From Planctomycetota bacterium (lineage in GTDB: Bacteria; Planctomycetota; UBA8108; UBA1146; JAJFFE01): a stretch of 33,824 nt of DNA. Positions 7,121 to 16,231 of this stretch are shown here, piece by piece. The notes beneath the pieces are model-generated. The model saw nothing but the letters and a program-made list of their open reading frames with translations. It was not told the DNA's origin and ran no database searches. The position numbers and the translations under genes were made by a program. How positions within the stretch are numbered: position 1 is the first letter of the stretch; every line of letters begins with the position of its first letter. The stretch lies in the NCBI GenBank assembly GCA_021776775.1, contig JAJFFE010000154.1, positions 1 to 33,824 of the forward strand, in the 5' to 3' direction.

Positions 7121-10100
7121 ATGTTTCGTATTCGTAGTTTTGTGCCGTTGGCATTGATGCCGTTTCTTGCGATCGCGTTTGCGTTCACCCCTTCGCTCGG
7201 CGGTCAGGTTGCTCCGCTCGGTGGGTCGGGTCCGGCCCACGAGCTGACGGTGAACACCCTGGGTAACGGCACGGTCGTGATCGACCCCGATCAACCGTCC
7301 TACAGCGACGGCCAGGTTGTCACCTTGACCGCCACGCCGTCCGACAACTGGCGCTTCGTCGGCTTCTCCGGTGGCTTGGCAAGCGTGAGCGGCTCGAGCA
7401 GCGTGACCATCACGTCAGATCTTGTGATCGACGCGACCTTCTCGGATCTCGCGCTCGACGAAAATTTCGAATCCTTCGCCACCGGCGCAAACCCCTCCGG
7501 CTGGATCGACACCGATCCGTTCCCTAGTTTGCTAGAGAACGACGCCCTGTTCTCGGTTCGATCATTCGGTGGTAGTCAGGCGCTGACCACGACGTCGACC
7601 TTGACCAACATTCACAGCCACTATCTGCCGGCAAACGTCGGCGAGATGAACGGCTACGAATACACCGGACGCATGCGGATCTCGAACTCGCAGGCCGGGA
7701 TTGGCGTGACCTTCTTCAGCGGTTATCCGGACGACACGTCGTACTACCGACTGCGTCGTTATCTTTCGAACTCCTTTCACATCACCGCGAGCGGCACCGC
7801 GATCACCGGCGGGTCGATCGAGTCGGGCGTCGTGCCCACCGCCAACACGTGGTACCGCTTTCGCGTTCAGATCGAAGACACTGCAACGCAAACCGAGATT
7901 CGTGCCAACGTCTGGCTGGCGAGTGACCCGGAGCCCGCCGGTTGGCAGATCGATGCGTTCGACTCGAGCGCCACGCGGCTGACCAACGGCACGGTCGGCG
8001 CATGGAGCTTCTACCTCGGCACCAAGGGGTGGGACGATCTTCAGGTGCGCGCGCTACCGACCACAGCACTGTTCGACGTCTCGGTGACACCGACCGGGCT
8101 TGGAACAGTGACCCGTTCCCCGGACCTCGCGACTTACGCCTACGGAGACGTCGTCACCCTAACGGCTACCGGTGACCCGGGCTCCGCGTTCGCTGGTTGG
8201 AGCGGCGATCTGAGCGGGGCGAGCAATCCGGTCGACGTCACGGTCACGCGCGACCTCGCGATCGATGCGGCGTTCGTGCCGATGACCACCCACACCTTGA
8301 CCGTCTCTGCCACCGGCGACGGCGAGGTGTTCCTCAATCCCGACCTGCCGACTTACACGCTCGGTTCCACGGTCGAGTTGTCCGCGGTCCCGGACGCCGG
8401 TTGGAGCTTCGCCGGCTTCGACGGAGACGTCACGTCGAGTGCGAACCCGCTAACCGTCACGATTACCGGTGATCTGTCCATCGACGCCCTGTTCGAGCCA
8501 TTCCTGGTGCTCGAGACCTTCGATGGCGCCGTCGGCAGCGACCCGCTCGACTGGTTCGACACCGAGACCAACAACAGCTTGGTCGAAAACGACAGCTACT
8601 TCTCGATCGCCGATTTGTCCGGTGAATCGGTCTTTCACACCCCTCTGCCGCTGACCAACATCCACTCGCACTACGTCGGAGCGGGGGGCGCTGCATTAGC
8701 AGACTACCGATTCACCGGCCGGATGCGATTGTCGACGACTGCCGGCGGTGTCGGAGTGACGTTCCTCAGTCAGTACCCGAACGTCGCGTCGTACTATCGG
8801 CTACGACGTTACTCCGGGACCCAGTTCCACATCACCGCGCGTGGGTCGACCGTGTCGGGCGAAATCGACAGCGGCGTGACGCCTCTGGCCAACGTTTGGT
8901 ACCGGTTTGCGTTGGAGGTCGAGGACACCGGCGCTCGAACCGAGATCCGTGCCAAGGTGTGGGCCGATGGTGGCGCTGAGCCATCGGCTTGGCAGATCGA
9001 TTGTTTCGATGACAGTGCAACCCGGTTGACGCAAGGAACGATCGGGGCGTGGTGCCACGGAAGTGGCTCAAAGTATTGGGATAACTTCGAAGTGTCGCCG
9101 CTCGGTACCGCGCCGGCGCCAGTGGCGCTGACCGTTTCGAGTTCCGGCCTTGGATCCGTGGTCGCGGTTCCCGACCTTCCGGTGTATCCGGTGGGGTCGG
9201 CCGTCGAGTTGACCGCCATCCCGGACACGGGATCCGTGTTCACGGGTTGGTCCGGCTCGGTCACGTCGTTGGACAACCCTCTGACGTTGACCCTGTTTCA
9301 GGACGAGGCCGTCACGGCGAACTTCGCACCCGTGGTACAGCACACGTTGAACGTGACAACGGTCGGTTCCGGCGTGGTGACCAAGAGCCCGGATCAAGCG
9401 GCCTACCTGACCGGCACGGTCGTGACGTTGAGTGCTACAGCCGATCCCGACTGGAGTTTCGTCGGATACTCTGGCGACGTGACTTCCGTGCTGCCGACGA
9501 TCGACGTCGTCGTTTCCGGTGACTTGGACGTCGTTGCCATCTTCGGACAGTCACTCGTGACGCAAACGTTCGACCTGGTGCCGGTCGGTTCCGATCCTCC
9601 CGGCTGGTTCGATACCGATATCAACCGAAGCCTGCTCGAGAATGACTCCATCTTCAAGGTGCTGGCGGTCGGCAGCGATTCGAGCTTCGGAACGGTCGGC
9701 AACTTGCCGAACGTGCACTCGCACTACGTCGTGCCACCGAGTGAGCAGTGGAGCAACTACGAACTCACCGGACGGATGCGCATGAGCGACGCCGACTCGG
9801 GGTTGGGCGTCACGCTGTTCAGCCAGTACCCGAACGATGGGCGCTACTACCGACTGCGTCGCTACGCCGGGACCGGCTTTGTCTTGCACCCGTTCGGAAC
9901 TCCGATCACCGCCGGGGATATCGAGACCGGAGTCGTGCCGGTCTCTAATCAGTGGTACCGATTCAAGGCGCAGATCGAAGACGGCGCCGGGGTCACCAAG
10001 ATACGTGCTCGCGTCTGGGGCGACGGCGCGACCGAGCCCACTCAGTGGCAGATCCAGTGTGAAGACTCGTCGGCGACCCGCCTCACGCAAGGCACGTTCG

Positions 10101-13100
10101 GCGTGTGGACGCATGGCGTCGGTGCGAAGTACTTCGACGATTTCGAAGTCCAGCCATTGGACGCTCCCGCCACGTTCGATCTCGACGTGGTGTCGCACGG
10201 TGGTGGCGATGTCGCCGTATCACCCGAAGCAGAGCTCTACGTCGCCGACTCGGTGGTCACTGCGACCGCGTCGCCGCAAGCGGGTTGGACCTTCCGCGAG
10301 TGGGCCGGAACAGTGAACAGCACGACGAATCCGCTGACGCTCACGATGGATCAAGATCACGTCGTGGCCGCGGTGTTCACACCGTCGGCGGTCGACGAAG
10401 GGTTCGATCTCTACGTTCCGACCGACAACCCTGCCGACTGGGTCGACACTGAGCAGTTCAACAGCTTGGTCGAGAACGATACCTACTTCGAAGTGTTCGA
10501 CGTCGACGGCGACAACGCGCTCGGCACCACGCTCCCGGTCGCCAACGCGCACTCGCACTACACCGGGGCCGGTAGCGCAACTTTGGAGAACTACGCGTTC
10601 ACCGGACGCATGCGGTTGAGTTCGCTCAACGGTGGTGTCGGGGTGACGTTCCTGAGTGGTTACCCCGCCGAGGCGAGCTACTACCGACTGCGCCGGTTCG
10701 CGGGCACGTCGTTTCACATCTCACCGCTTGGCACGCTGCTTTCCGGCGGCAACAGTGACACCGGAGTCACACCGCAGGCCGATGTTTGGTACCGCTTTGC
10801 GATCGCAGTGGTCGATACCGGTACCCGCACCGAAATTAGGGCCAAGGTGTGGGCCGACGGAAGTCCGGAGCCGGCGACGTGGCAAGCGGACTGCTTCGAC
10901 GACAACCCGACCCGACTGACGCAAGGCACCATCGGCACGTGGGTGTTCGGAGCGGGATCGAAGTTCGTCGATGGCTTGACGGTGGAGCTTCCCACCACGT
11001 CCGGCCCGTTCACGCTGGGTCTGACCACGACCGGAGACGGTGTCGCGACCGCGACTCCGGATCTACCCCAGTACAACTTCGGAGACGTGGTCGATCTACA
11101 AGCAACGGCAAACGCCGGTTCCGTCTTTGTCGGTTGGCAAGGCGATGTAACCGGTTTCGACAACCCGCGATCGACCGTCGTCACCTCGGACCAGACGGTC
11201 GTCGCCAACTTCTCGGCCGTCGCCACGCACACCGTCGACGCGGTCGCTGGTGTCGGGGGAAGTGTCGCGATCGATCCCGACACTGCGAGCTACAGCACTG
11301 GCGATTTCGTTCGAATCGACGCGACAGCAGACATTGGCTACATGTTCACGGGCTTCTCCGGCACGCTCGTCAGCGACCAGAACCCGTTGGAGTTTCTCGT
11401 CGACAGTGATCACTCCCTCACCGCAAACTTCGCCGCGGTTCCCTACACGATCAGCAGCACGGTCGTGGGCAATGGCACGGTCGTACGCGACCCGGACCTA
11501 CTGACCTACACCTACGGCGATGTCGTGACCATCACCGCGGTCCCGGACTTCGGGGCGTCCTTCGACGGTTTCAGCGGTGACATCAACGGCACCGCCAATC
11601 CGGTCACCGTGATGGTGACGGGCGACATCGACATCACCGCCGAGTTCGTCACCGCTATTGTCGATCAGAGTTTCGTCGGCTACCCGGCCGGTGGTCAGCC
11701 GATCGATTGGGTCGACACCCAGCCGGCCGGCAGTCTGTTCGAAGACGACAGCCTCTTCTCGGTCGAACTCTTCGCGGGCGATCCAGCTCTGCATACCACG
11801 TCGACCGCTAACAACATCCACAGCCACTTCGTCGCCGACGGTGCGTCGCAACTGACCAACTATCGGTTCACCGGTCGCATGATGGCCGGCGACGCGACGA
11901 GTGGGGTGGGCGTGACGTTCTTCAGTCAGTTCGACGCCGAAGCGAAGTATTACCGGCTACGCCGCTTCGACGGCACGTCGTTCCACATTCAACCTCTCGG
12001 CACGCAAATCTCCGGAGGAGTGACCGACACCGGCGTCACTCCGGTTACTGGGATGTGGTACCGGTTCGAGGTCGAGGTGGAGGACACCGGCACCACGACC
12101 GCGATTCGGGCCAAGGTTTGGACCGACGGCACGGCTGCACCCGCGTCGTGGCAGGTCGACTGCTTCGACGACACCGCGGACCGAATGACCGCCGGCACCA
12201 TCGGTTGCTGGTCGAACGGAGTGGGAAGCAAGTCGTTCGACGATCTGCGCGTGGTGTCGCTGGTTCAGGCGGTGCCGGTGACGCTGACGATCAACGTGGT
12301 CGGGGACGGTACCGTGACCGTGGATCCTGATCTCCCGAGCTACGCCATCGGTGACATCGTGACGCTCACCGCGATCCCGACTCCCGGTGCGCTCTTCGAT
12401 TTTTGGAGTGACGGGTTGGGGACGAGCGCTTCAGTAGACGTGCTCATGACCAGCGACCGAACTGTTTCGGCTCACTTCGCCGCCGTCGAGTTGCTCTTCC
12501 AAGACAACTTCGAGTTCACTCCGGTGCTCGCTGATCCGGCCGGCTGGCTGGACACCGGTCCGCTCAACTCACTGACCCCCGCGAATCACTTCGCGGTGTA
12601 CGACTTGGTGGCGGGCGGTAACCAGCTGTTCGGAACGAACTCGACCGCGACCAACATTCACTCGCACTACGTGGTGCCTGGCAGCGAGTTGTTCAAGAAC
12701 TACGAAGTGACGGGGCTGCTGTACATGACGCACCCCGAGTCTGGCATCGGCATCACGTTCTTCAGCGACTTCCCGAACACCGCACGGTACTACCGCATGC
12801 GGCGATTCGGCACCGGTAGCTTCTTTATCGATCCCTTGGGCACGTTGATGACCGGCGGGACGACCGACAGCGGGGTCGTTCCGTTACCGAACGTCGACTA
12901 TCGGTACCGAATCCGGGTGGAGGACACCGGCACTCAGACCGAAGTTCGCGCTCGCGTGTGGGAGGACGGGACCGCCGAACCGGCGGACTGGCAGATCGAC
13001 TGCTTCGACGACAGCGCGACTCGCTTGACGCGCGGCACAGTCGGCGTATGGACGTTTAACCCCGGCAGCAAGTTCTTCGACGACTTCTGGGTTCAGCCGC

Positions 13101-15040
13101 TCGATCTCGGCGAGGCGCCGGCGCGAGCCTTCTTCGATCACTTCTCAGGCGCCGCGATCGAACCGCGGTGGGCTTCGGTGGTGTCGGGCTCTGGAAGCGT
13201 GACGTTGACCGGCGACAGTTCGGTCGAAATCATGACTCCGAGTAGCGGTGACGCCGCGTTCCTCGCCACGAACGAACCTATCGATCTCACGCAGACTCAG
13301 ACGTGGCTGTTCTGTGCCCGCAACCTCGGGGGCGGTAATCTCGAAGACTTGATCGGTCTCTGGAACCTGCAGCCCGGAGTCATGCCGACCGCCGACACGC
13401 TCGCCGCCAACGATTCGCAGCGTCTCGGCGCGATCTCGATGGTCGACGACGGCTCCAACCCTACAGTTCGGTTCCGATTCGATCCGACCAGTGACGGCAC
13501 CGGACGGTACTGGGCCGGTGAGCCGACGAACCAGTGGACGTCGCCCGACGTGCTGGCCGACGCGGTCGCCAACGTGCGCACCGGGGCAGACGCCGACTGG
13601 TACACGCTCGGTCTCGATATCGATGCGCAGCGGGAGCGGCTGCGGTTCTTCTCACTGCACCAAGTAGAGACGAGTCTGGCCGGGACCGCGCAGGGCGTGC
13701 GAATGGTCGCCCTCACCGACTGGGTGTTGTTCACCTCGCTAGCGGGCGGAAGTCCCATGGACAACGTGTGGCTCACGATGGGCGACCGCCACACGGATGC
13801 GGCGAGTGCACACTTTGAATTCGAGTGGGTGCGCCTCGAGGATGGTCAAACGCTTCACGCTTTTACCAACGCTCGCACCGATGCCGCTTCTCCGTACTCG
13901 CTACGCCACGTTACAAGCCGCAACACCCTGTTCCTTCCCGACGGTCGCGGCGACGCGTTGTTCCCGACGCCGTCACCGTGGGACGCGGGCGGTTATCGCA
14001 AGAAGCATGTGCTTCGTGATAACGATGGCACGCACTACCTCTACTACGAGGGCTTCGACTCCGGGGGAGAGAGTTCGATCGGGCTGGCGACATCTCCGTC
14101 TCCGGAAGGGCCGTGGACGCCGTATCCACTGAACCCGATCATCACGCCGAGCATTCTGCCCGCCGGCTCCGCGTCGTACGACGTGATCACGGCGCCACTC
14201 GTCGTCAAGGATGATCGCGAGCTAGACCCGAACAAGCGGTGGCGACTCTTCTTCGTCGGAGAGATCGAAGGCACGTCGACGCACCGCCTGTTCTTGGCGT
14301 CGTCGCCGAGCGCGGTGGGGCCGTGGCAGCAGGAAGTGGGGCCCGGTCCCGACGGCGCCATCATGTGGGAGCGACTCGACGGCGGGTGGCGAAACGACGG
14401 CATGGCCGACCCGGTCGTCTTCTTCAACCACGACACAAGCCAGTGGAACATGTTCCACTCCGGCCTTCGTGCCGGCGACGGTTGGACCGTGGGCTTCTCG
14501 ACCTCGGACGACTTGATCCATTGGGCACCGTCCACATTGGTCGTCACTGGGAGTTCGACCGGCGTGCGCAGCTGGACGTCGGTGAACGGCAAGTTCATCA
14601 CCATCAGCGACGCCTCGGCCATGCGAGAAGACGCCATCGTCTTCATCCGCAATCAGTCCACCGTCGAGAACTGGGGCATCTCGAGGATTCGTAAGATCAA
14701 CGGCAACACCCTGGAGCTCTACCACCAGATCGGTGGTATCGGCGGAACCGCCTCGAACCGCACCGTCGCTCAACTCGGCTCCGGATCGATCACGCCCCAC
14801 GCCATTCGTCGCCACGACGACGGCACGTATCGCCTGTTCGTGACCGCCTTCCAACCGTTCATTCTCGCCTTTGGCTCCTTCGGCAACTGCGAAGTCGCCG
14901 CGTCACTCACCGCACCGACCCTCGCCGGCCCGTGGACATGGGATGACCTAACGGCCCCCAACGTGCCGCTGGACATCTGGGGAGGTGAACGCGCGAACGA
15001 AAACATCGGGTGGATTGGGGAGCCGGTCACTACTCCCTAA
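7121..15040 (+). CDS. Giant secreted modular protein: six jelly-roll-like modules, ten InlB-type repeats, C-terminal GH43/GH32-like propeller
   Basis: A 2639-residue exported protein. ATG at 7121 follows AAGGG and starts a signal peptide (FVPLALMPFLAIAFAFTP). Ten ~72-residue repeats of the divergent InlB B-repeat type (pattern: G.GTV..DPDLPSY..GDVVTLTA, then F.GWSGD, then NP.T.T...D..I.A.F) start near residues 40, 317, 388, 665, 738, 1015, 1294, 1367, 1440 and 1716. Between them lie six ~200-residue modules (from about 112, 461, 811, 1090, 1512 and 1789), each with DP.GW.DT, NIHSHY, GVTFFS.YP, YYRLRR and WQIDCFDDSATRL; they resemble ConA-like jelly rolls. Residues ~2003-2240 form another beta domain. 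The last ~380 residues resemble a five-bladed GH43/GH32 propeller (HYLYYEG, IGLATSPSPEGPW, MADPVVFF, VGFSTSDDLIHW). It probably binds or trims surface or environmental polysaccharide; this is inferred. Confidence 0.9.
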   Translation: MFRIRSFVPLALMPFLAIAFAFTPSLGGQVAPLGGSGPAHELTVNTLGNGTVVIDPDQPSYSDGQVVTLTATPSDNWRFVGFSGGLASVSGSSSVTITSDLVIDATFSDLALDENFESFATGANPSGWIDTDPFPSLLENDALFSVRSFGGSQALTTTSTLTNIHSHYLPANVGEMNGYEYTGRMRISNSQAGIGVTFFSGYPDDTSYYRLRRYLSNSFHITASGTAITGGSIESGVVPTANTWYRFRVQIEDTATQTEIRANVWLASDPEPAGWQIDAFDSSATRLTNGTVGAWSFYLGTKGWDDLQVRALPTTALFDVSVTPTGLGTVTRSPDLATYAYGDVVTLTATGDPGSAFAGWSGDLSGASNPVDVTVTRDLAIDAAFVPMTTHTLTVSATGDGEVFLNPDLPTYTLGSTVELSAVPDAGWSFAGFDGDVTSSANPLTVTITGDLSIDALFEPFLVLETFDGAVGSDPLDWFDTETNNSLVENDSYFSIADLSGESVFHTPLPLTNIHSHYVGAGGAALADYRFTGRMRLSTTAGGVGVTFLSQYPNVASYYRLRRYSGTQFHITARGSTVSGEIDSGVTPLANVWYRFALEVEDTGARTEIRAKVWADGGAEPSAWQIDCFDDSATRLTQGTIGAWCHGSGSKYWDNFEVSPLGTAPAPVALTVSSSGLGSVVAVPDLPVYPVGSAVELTAIPDTGSVFTGWSGSVTSLDNPLTLTLFQDEAVTANFAPVVQHTLNVTTVGSGVVTKSPDQAAYLTGTVVTLSATADPDWSFVGYSGDVTSVLPTIDVVVSGDLDVVAIFGQSLVTQTFDLVPVGSDPPGWFDTDINRSLLENDSIFKVLAVGSDSSFGTVGNLPNVHSHYVVPPSEQWSNYELTGRMRMSDADSGLGVTLFSQYPNDGRYYRLRRYAGTGFVLHPFGTPITAGDIETGVVPVSNQWYRFKAQIEDGAGVTKIRARVWGDGATEPTQWQIQCEDSSATRLTQGTFGVWTHGVGAKYFDDFEVQPLDAPATFDLDVVSHGGGDVAVSPEAELYVADSVVTATASPQAGWTFREWAGTVNSTTNPLTLTMDQDHVVAAVFTPSAVDEGFDLYVPTDNPADWVDTEQFNSLVENDTYFEVFDVDGDNALGTTLPVANAHSHYTGAGSATLENYAFTGRMRLSSLNGGVGVTFLSGYPAEASYYRLRRFAGTSFHISPLGTLLSGGNSDTGVTPQADVWYRFAIAVVDTGTRTEIRAKVWADGSPEPATWQADCFDDNPTRLTQGTIGTWVFGAGSKFVDGLTVELPTTSGPFTLGLTTTGDGVATATPDLPQYNFGDVVDLQATANAGSVFVGWQGDVTGFDNPRSTVVTSDQTVVANFSAVATHTVDAVAGVGGSVAIDPDTASYSTGDFVRIDATADIGYMFTGFSGTLVSDQNPLEFLVDSDHSLTANFAAVPYTISSTVVGNGTVVRDPDLLTYTYGDVVTITAVPDFGASFDGFSGDINGTANPVTVMVTGDIDITAEFVTAIVDQSFVGYPAGGQPIDWVDTQPAGSLFEDDSLFSVELFAGDPALHTTSTANNIHSHFVADGASQLTNYRFTGRMMAGDATSGVGVTFFSQFDAEAKYYRLRRFDGTSFHIQPLGTQISGGVTDTGVTPVTGMWYRFEVEVEDTGTTTAIRAKVWTDGTAAPASWQVDCFDDTADRMTAGTIGCWSNGVGSKSFDDLRVVSLVQAVPVTLTINVVGDGTVTVDPDLPSYAIGDIVTLTAIPTPGALFDFWSDGLGTSASVDVLMTSDRTVSAHFAAVELLFQDNFEFTPVLADPAGWLDTGPLNSLTPANHFAVYDLVAGGNQLFGTNSTATNIHSHYVVPGSELFKNYEVTGLLYMTHPESGIGITFFSDFPNTARYYRMRRFGTGSFFIDPLGTLMTGGTTDSGVVPLPNVDYRYRIRVEDTGTQTEVRARVWEDGTAEPADWQIDCFDDSATRLTRGTVGVWTFNPGSKFFDDFWVQPLDLGEAPARAFFDHFSGAAIEPRWASVVSGSGSVTLTGDSSVEIMTPSSGDAAFLATNEPIDLTQTQTWLFCARNLGGGNLEDLIGLWNLQPGVMPTADTLAANDSQRLGAISMVDDGSNPTVRFRFDPTSDGTGRYWAGEPTNQWTSPDVLADAVANVRTGADADWYTLGLDIDAQRERLRFFSLHQVETSLAGTAQGVRMVALTDWVLFTSLAGGSPMDNVWLTMGDRHTDAASAHFEFEWVRLEDGQTLHAFTNARTDAASPYSLRHVTSRNTLFLPDGRGDALFPTPSPWDAGGYRKKHVLRDNDGTHYLYYEGFDSGGESSIGLATSPSPEGPWTPYPLNPIITPSILPAGSASYDVITAPLVVKDDRELDPNKRWRLFFVGEIEGTSTHRLFLASSPSAVGPWQQEVGPGPDGAIMWERLDGGWRNDGMADPVVFFNHDTSQWNMFHSGLRAGDGWTVGFSTSDDLIHWAPSTLVVTGSSTGVRSWTSVNGKFITISDASAMREDAIVFIRNQSTVENWGISRIRKINGNTLELYHQIGGIGGTASNRTVAQLGSGSITPHAIRRHDDGTYRLFVTAFQPFILAFGSFGNCEVAASLTAPTLAGPWTWDDLTAPNVPLDIWGGERANENIGWIGEPVTTP
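7239..13110 (+). repeat. Alternating protein-level repeat array inside the giant gene
   Basis: Order along the gene: I, J1 (7456-8065), I-I, J2 (8503-9105), I-I, J3 (9553-10162), I, J4 (10389-10990), I-I-I, J5 (11655-12265), I, J6 (12487-13110), where I is an InlB-type repeat and J the ~200-residue module. The J copies have drifted at the DNA level, so the array is old, yet H-S-H-[YF] is kept in all six. J6 is the most divergent, and the number of I repeats between J modules varies from one to three. Confidence 0.88.
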
Positions 15041-15125
15041 AGGCTTTGCGTAGACCGGATGGCGAGCTACGCGCGTAACGCGCGAACGAAAACATCGGGT
15101 GGATCGGGGAGCCGGTCACTACTCC
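14988..15125 (+). repeat. 49-bp direct repeat copying the 3' end of the giant gene
   Basis: Bases 14988-15036, coding for the last ~16 residues of the giant protein, are repeated at 15077-15125 with a single T/C difference; both copies are followed by a stop triplet (CTAA, GTAG). The copies are 89 bases apart, so the second is not in the same frame as the first. The 40 bases between them include a GCGTAG/CTACGC inverted pair. This looks like a scar left by loss of a tandem paralogue, or a local duplication. Confidence 0.9.
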
Positions 15126-15177
15126 GTAGCCAGAGCCTCGCTCATAGGCTGGAGTCTAGGCGTAGCCATGGCGTTCA

Positions 15178-15348
15178 GGTTCTTGCCCCGTGACCGCAGG
15201 GTTGAACGACACACCATGATTGTGCGTCACCCGGCCACGATGCGCCCGGCCACGATGCGCCCGGCAAAAGCGCCTTCGCGGCGCCTTGCCGCATGACGCA
15301 CCATCATGGCGCTTGGTTCAACCCTGGGGGGTCACGGGACAAGAACCC
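15178..15348. repeat. Long imperfect palindrome with ~53-bp arms (MITE-like or structured RNA)
   Basis: The left arm 15178-15230 pairs with the right arm 15294-15348 over about 53 bases with few mismatches and one 2-base gap; matching blocks include GGTTCTTG, CCCGTGAC, AGGGTTGAAC, CCATGAT and GTGCGTCA. The 63-base centre holds two tandem 15-bp copies of CCCGGCCACGATGCG (15231-15245, 15246-15260) plus a partial third, and an inner hairpin GGCAAAAGCGCC/GGCGCCTTGCC around TTCGC. No transposase gene or clear target duplication is seen. It could be a non-autonomous mobile element or a transcript-end structure for the giant gene. Confidence 0.8.
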
Positions 15349-15781
15349 AAGAACCCGATCGTCGATCCGTCTGAGAACGGGGGGCGCCCGTCAGCGAGCG
15401 CACGACGATGAACACTCACCGTCGACGCGGGCCAGCCTCACGTCCGTCCAGAAGAGCGTCCGGCAGAGCGCCCGGAAGAGGCGAAGCTCTCCTCCGCCAA
15501 CTCAGCCGATTATTCCGGGCGCATTTGCCGAAGTCTCGCCGCTGGGGGTACATCGGAGTGATTCGTCGGTTGGTCCTACGCGCACCCTGGCCGCCTCCTC
15601 GCAATCTTTTTTGGTGTACGCATGTGGCCTCGGCCTAGAACGCGCGATAAAGTGTGCGGCGCTCACGCTGACCCGCTGCGAAAGCCGATAGGTAGGAAAC
15701 GTGCTGTTCCTGTCCGGCTCATTGCTTGCCACATGATTGCGACGCGATCAGCCAGAGAGTAACTACGAAAGGCCACGCGCC
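15349..15781. other. Non-coding stretch
   Basis: Several overlapping open frames exist here in all directions, but none has a plausible ribosome site, family motif or normal composition (they are Arg/Ser/Pro-rich). A small inverted pair AGGAAAC/GTTCCT lies near 15693-15713. AAAGG near 15768-15772 is the ribosome site of the next gene. I see nothing else. Confidence 0.4.
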
Positions 15782-16129
15782 ATGACTAGCTTCGAGAGTA
15801 CGCTCCCGCCCCGTGACCAAGAACTTGCGCCCGTTCAGCAGTGGATCGATGAACTCGGCCATCGCATCGACGGTTGGTCGAAGAGCGTCAAAGCGATCTC
15901 TGCCGACGAGTTGGGCAAGTTGCGCACGGCGATGGCTGGGACGTTCGCGAAGACGCGTGTCGAAGGAGTGCTGCGCGACGTGTTGAGTCGCGTGGGACTG
16001 CGCGCCAAAGACGACGAGATGGCGGAGATGGTAGAAGAGCTCCGTTCGCGCATTCTCTGCTATCGCGAAGGGCTGACCATCGAGAGCTACGCGGAGTACT
16101 TTGTCACTCCGCCGAAGATCGATCTGTAG
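15782..16129 (+). CDS. Small hypothetical protein
   Basis: A 115-residue soluble protein with no signal peptide. It begins MTSFESTLPPRDQELAPVQQ and is predicted largely helical; the middle (AGTFAKTRVEGVLRDVLSRV) and the end (MVEELRSRILCYREGLTIES) look like amphipathic helices. I do not recognise the family. The ATG at 15782 is preceded by AAAGG nine bases upstream; the in-frame GTG/ATG at 15737 lacks a ribosome site. A terminator follows about 35 bases after the stop, which supports a real single-gene transcript. Confidence 0.65.
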   Translation: MTSFESTLPPRDQELAPVQQWIDELGHRIDGWSKSVKAISADELGKLRTAMAGTFAKTRVEGVLRDVLSRVGLRAKDDEMAEMVEELRSRILCYREGLTIESYAEYFVTPPKIDL

Positions 16130-16162
16130 CCGGCCTTGTTAGGCTAGACGTCAGTGCGTTCG

Positions 16163-16194
16163 AGAAGCGTAGCCGAACCGGCTGCGCTTCTTTG
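16163..16194. terminator. Rho-independent-type terminator between convergent genes
   Basis: The stem AGAAGCG-T-AGCCG pairs with CGGCT-G-CGCTTCT around a short AAC loop and is followed by TTT on the plus strand. On the minus strand the 3' side reads TCTCG, so it is mainly a plus-strand terminator for the 115-residue gene, though it may also act on the converging epimerase gene. Confidence 0.75.
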
Positions 16195-16231
16195 CATCTC
16201 ACCTCACGCACCCAAGATCAAGCACCCAATC

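Noticed and set aside
7239..13110. CRISPR or DNA-level satellite array
   Set aside because: The periodicity is at protein level with long, diverged units inside one reading frame; there are no short constant repeats with unique spacers anywhere in the window.
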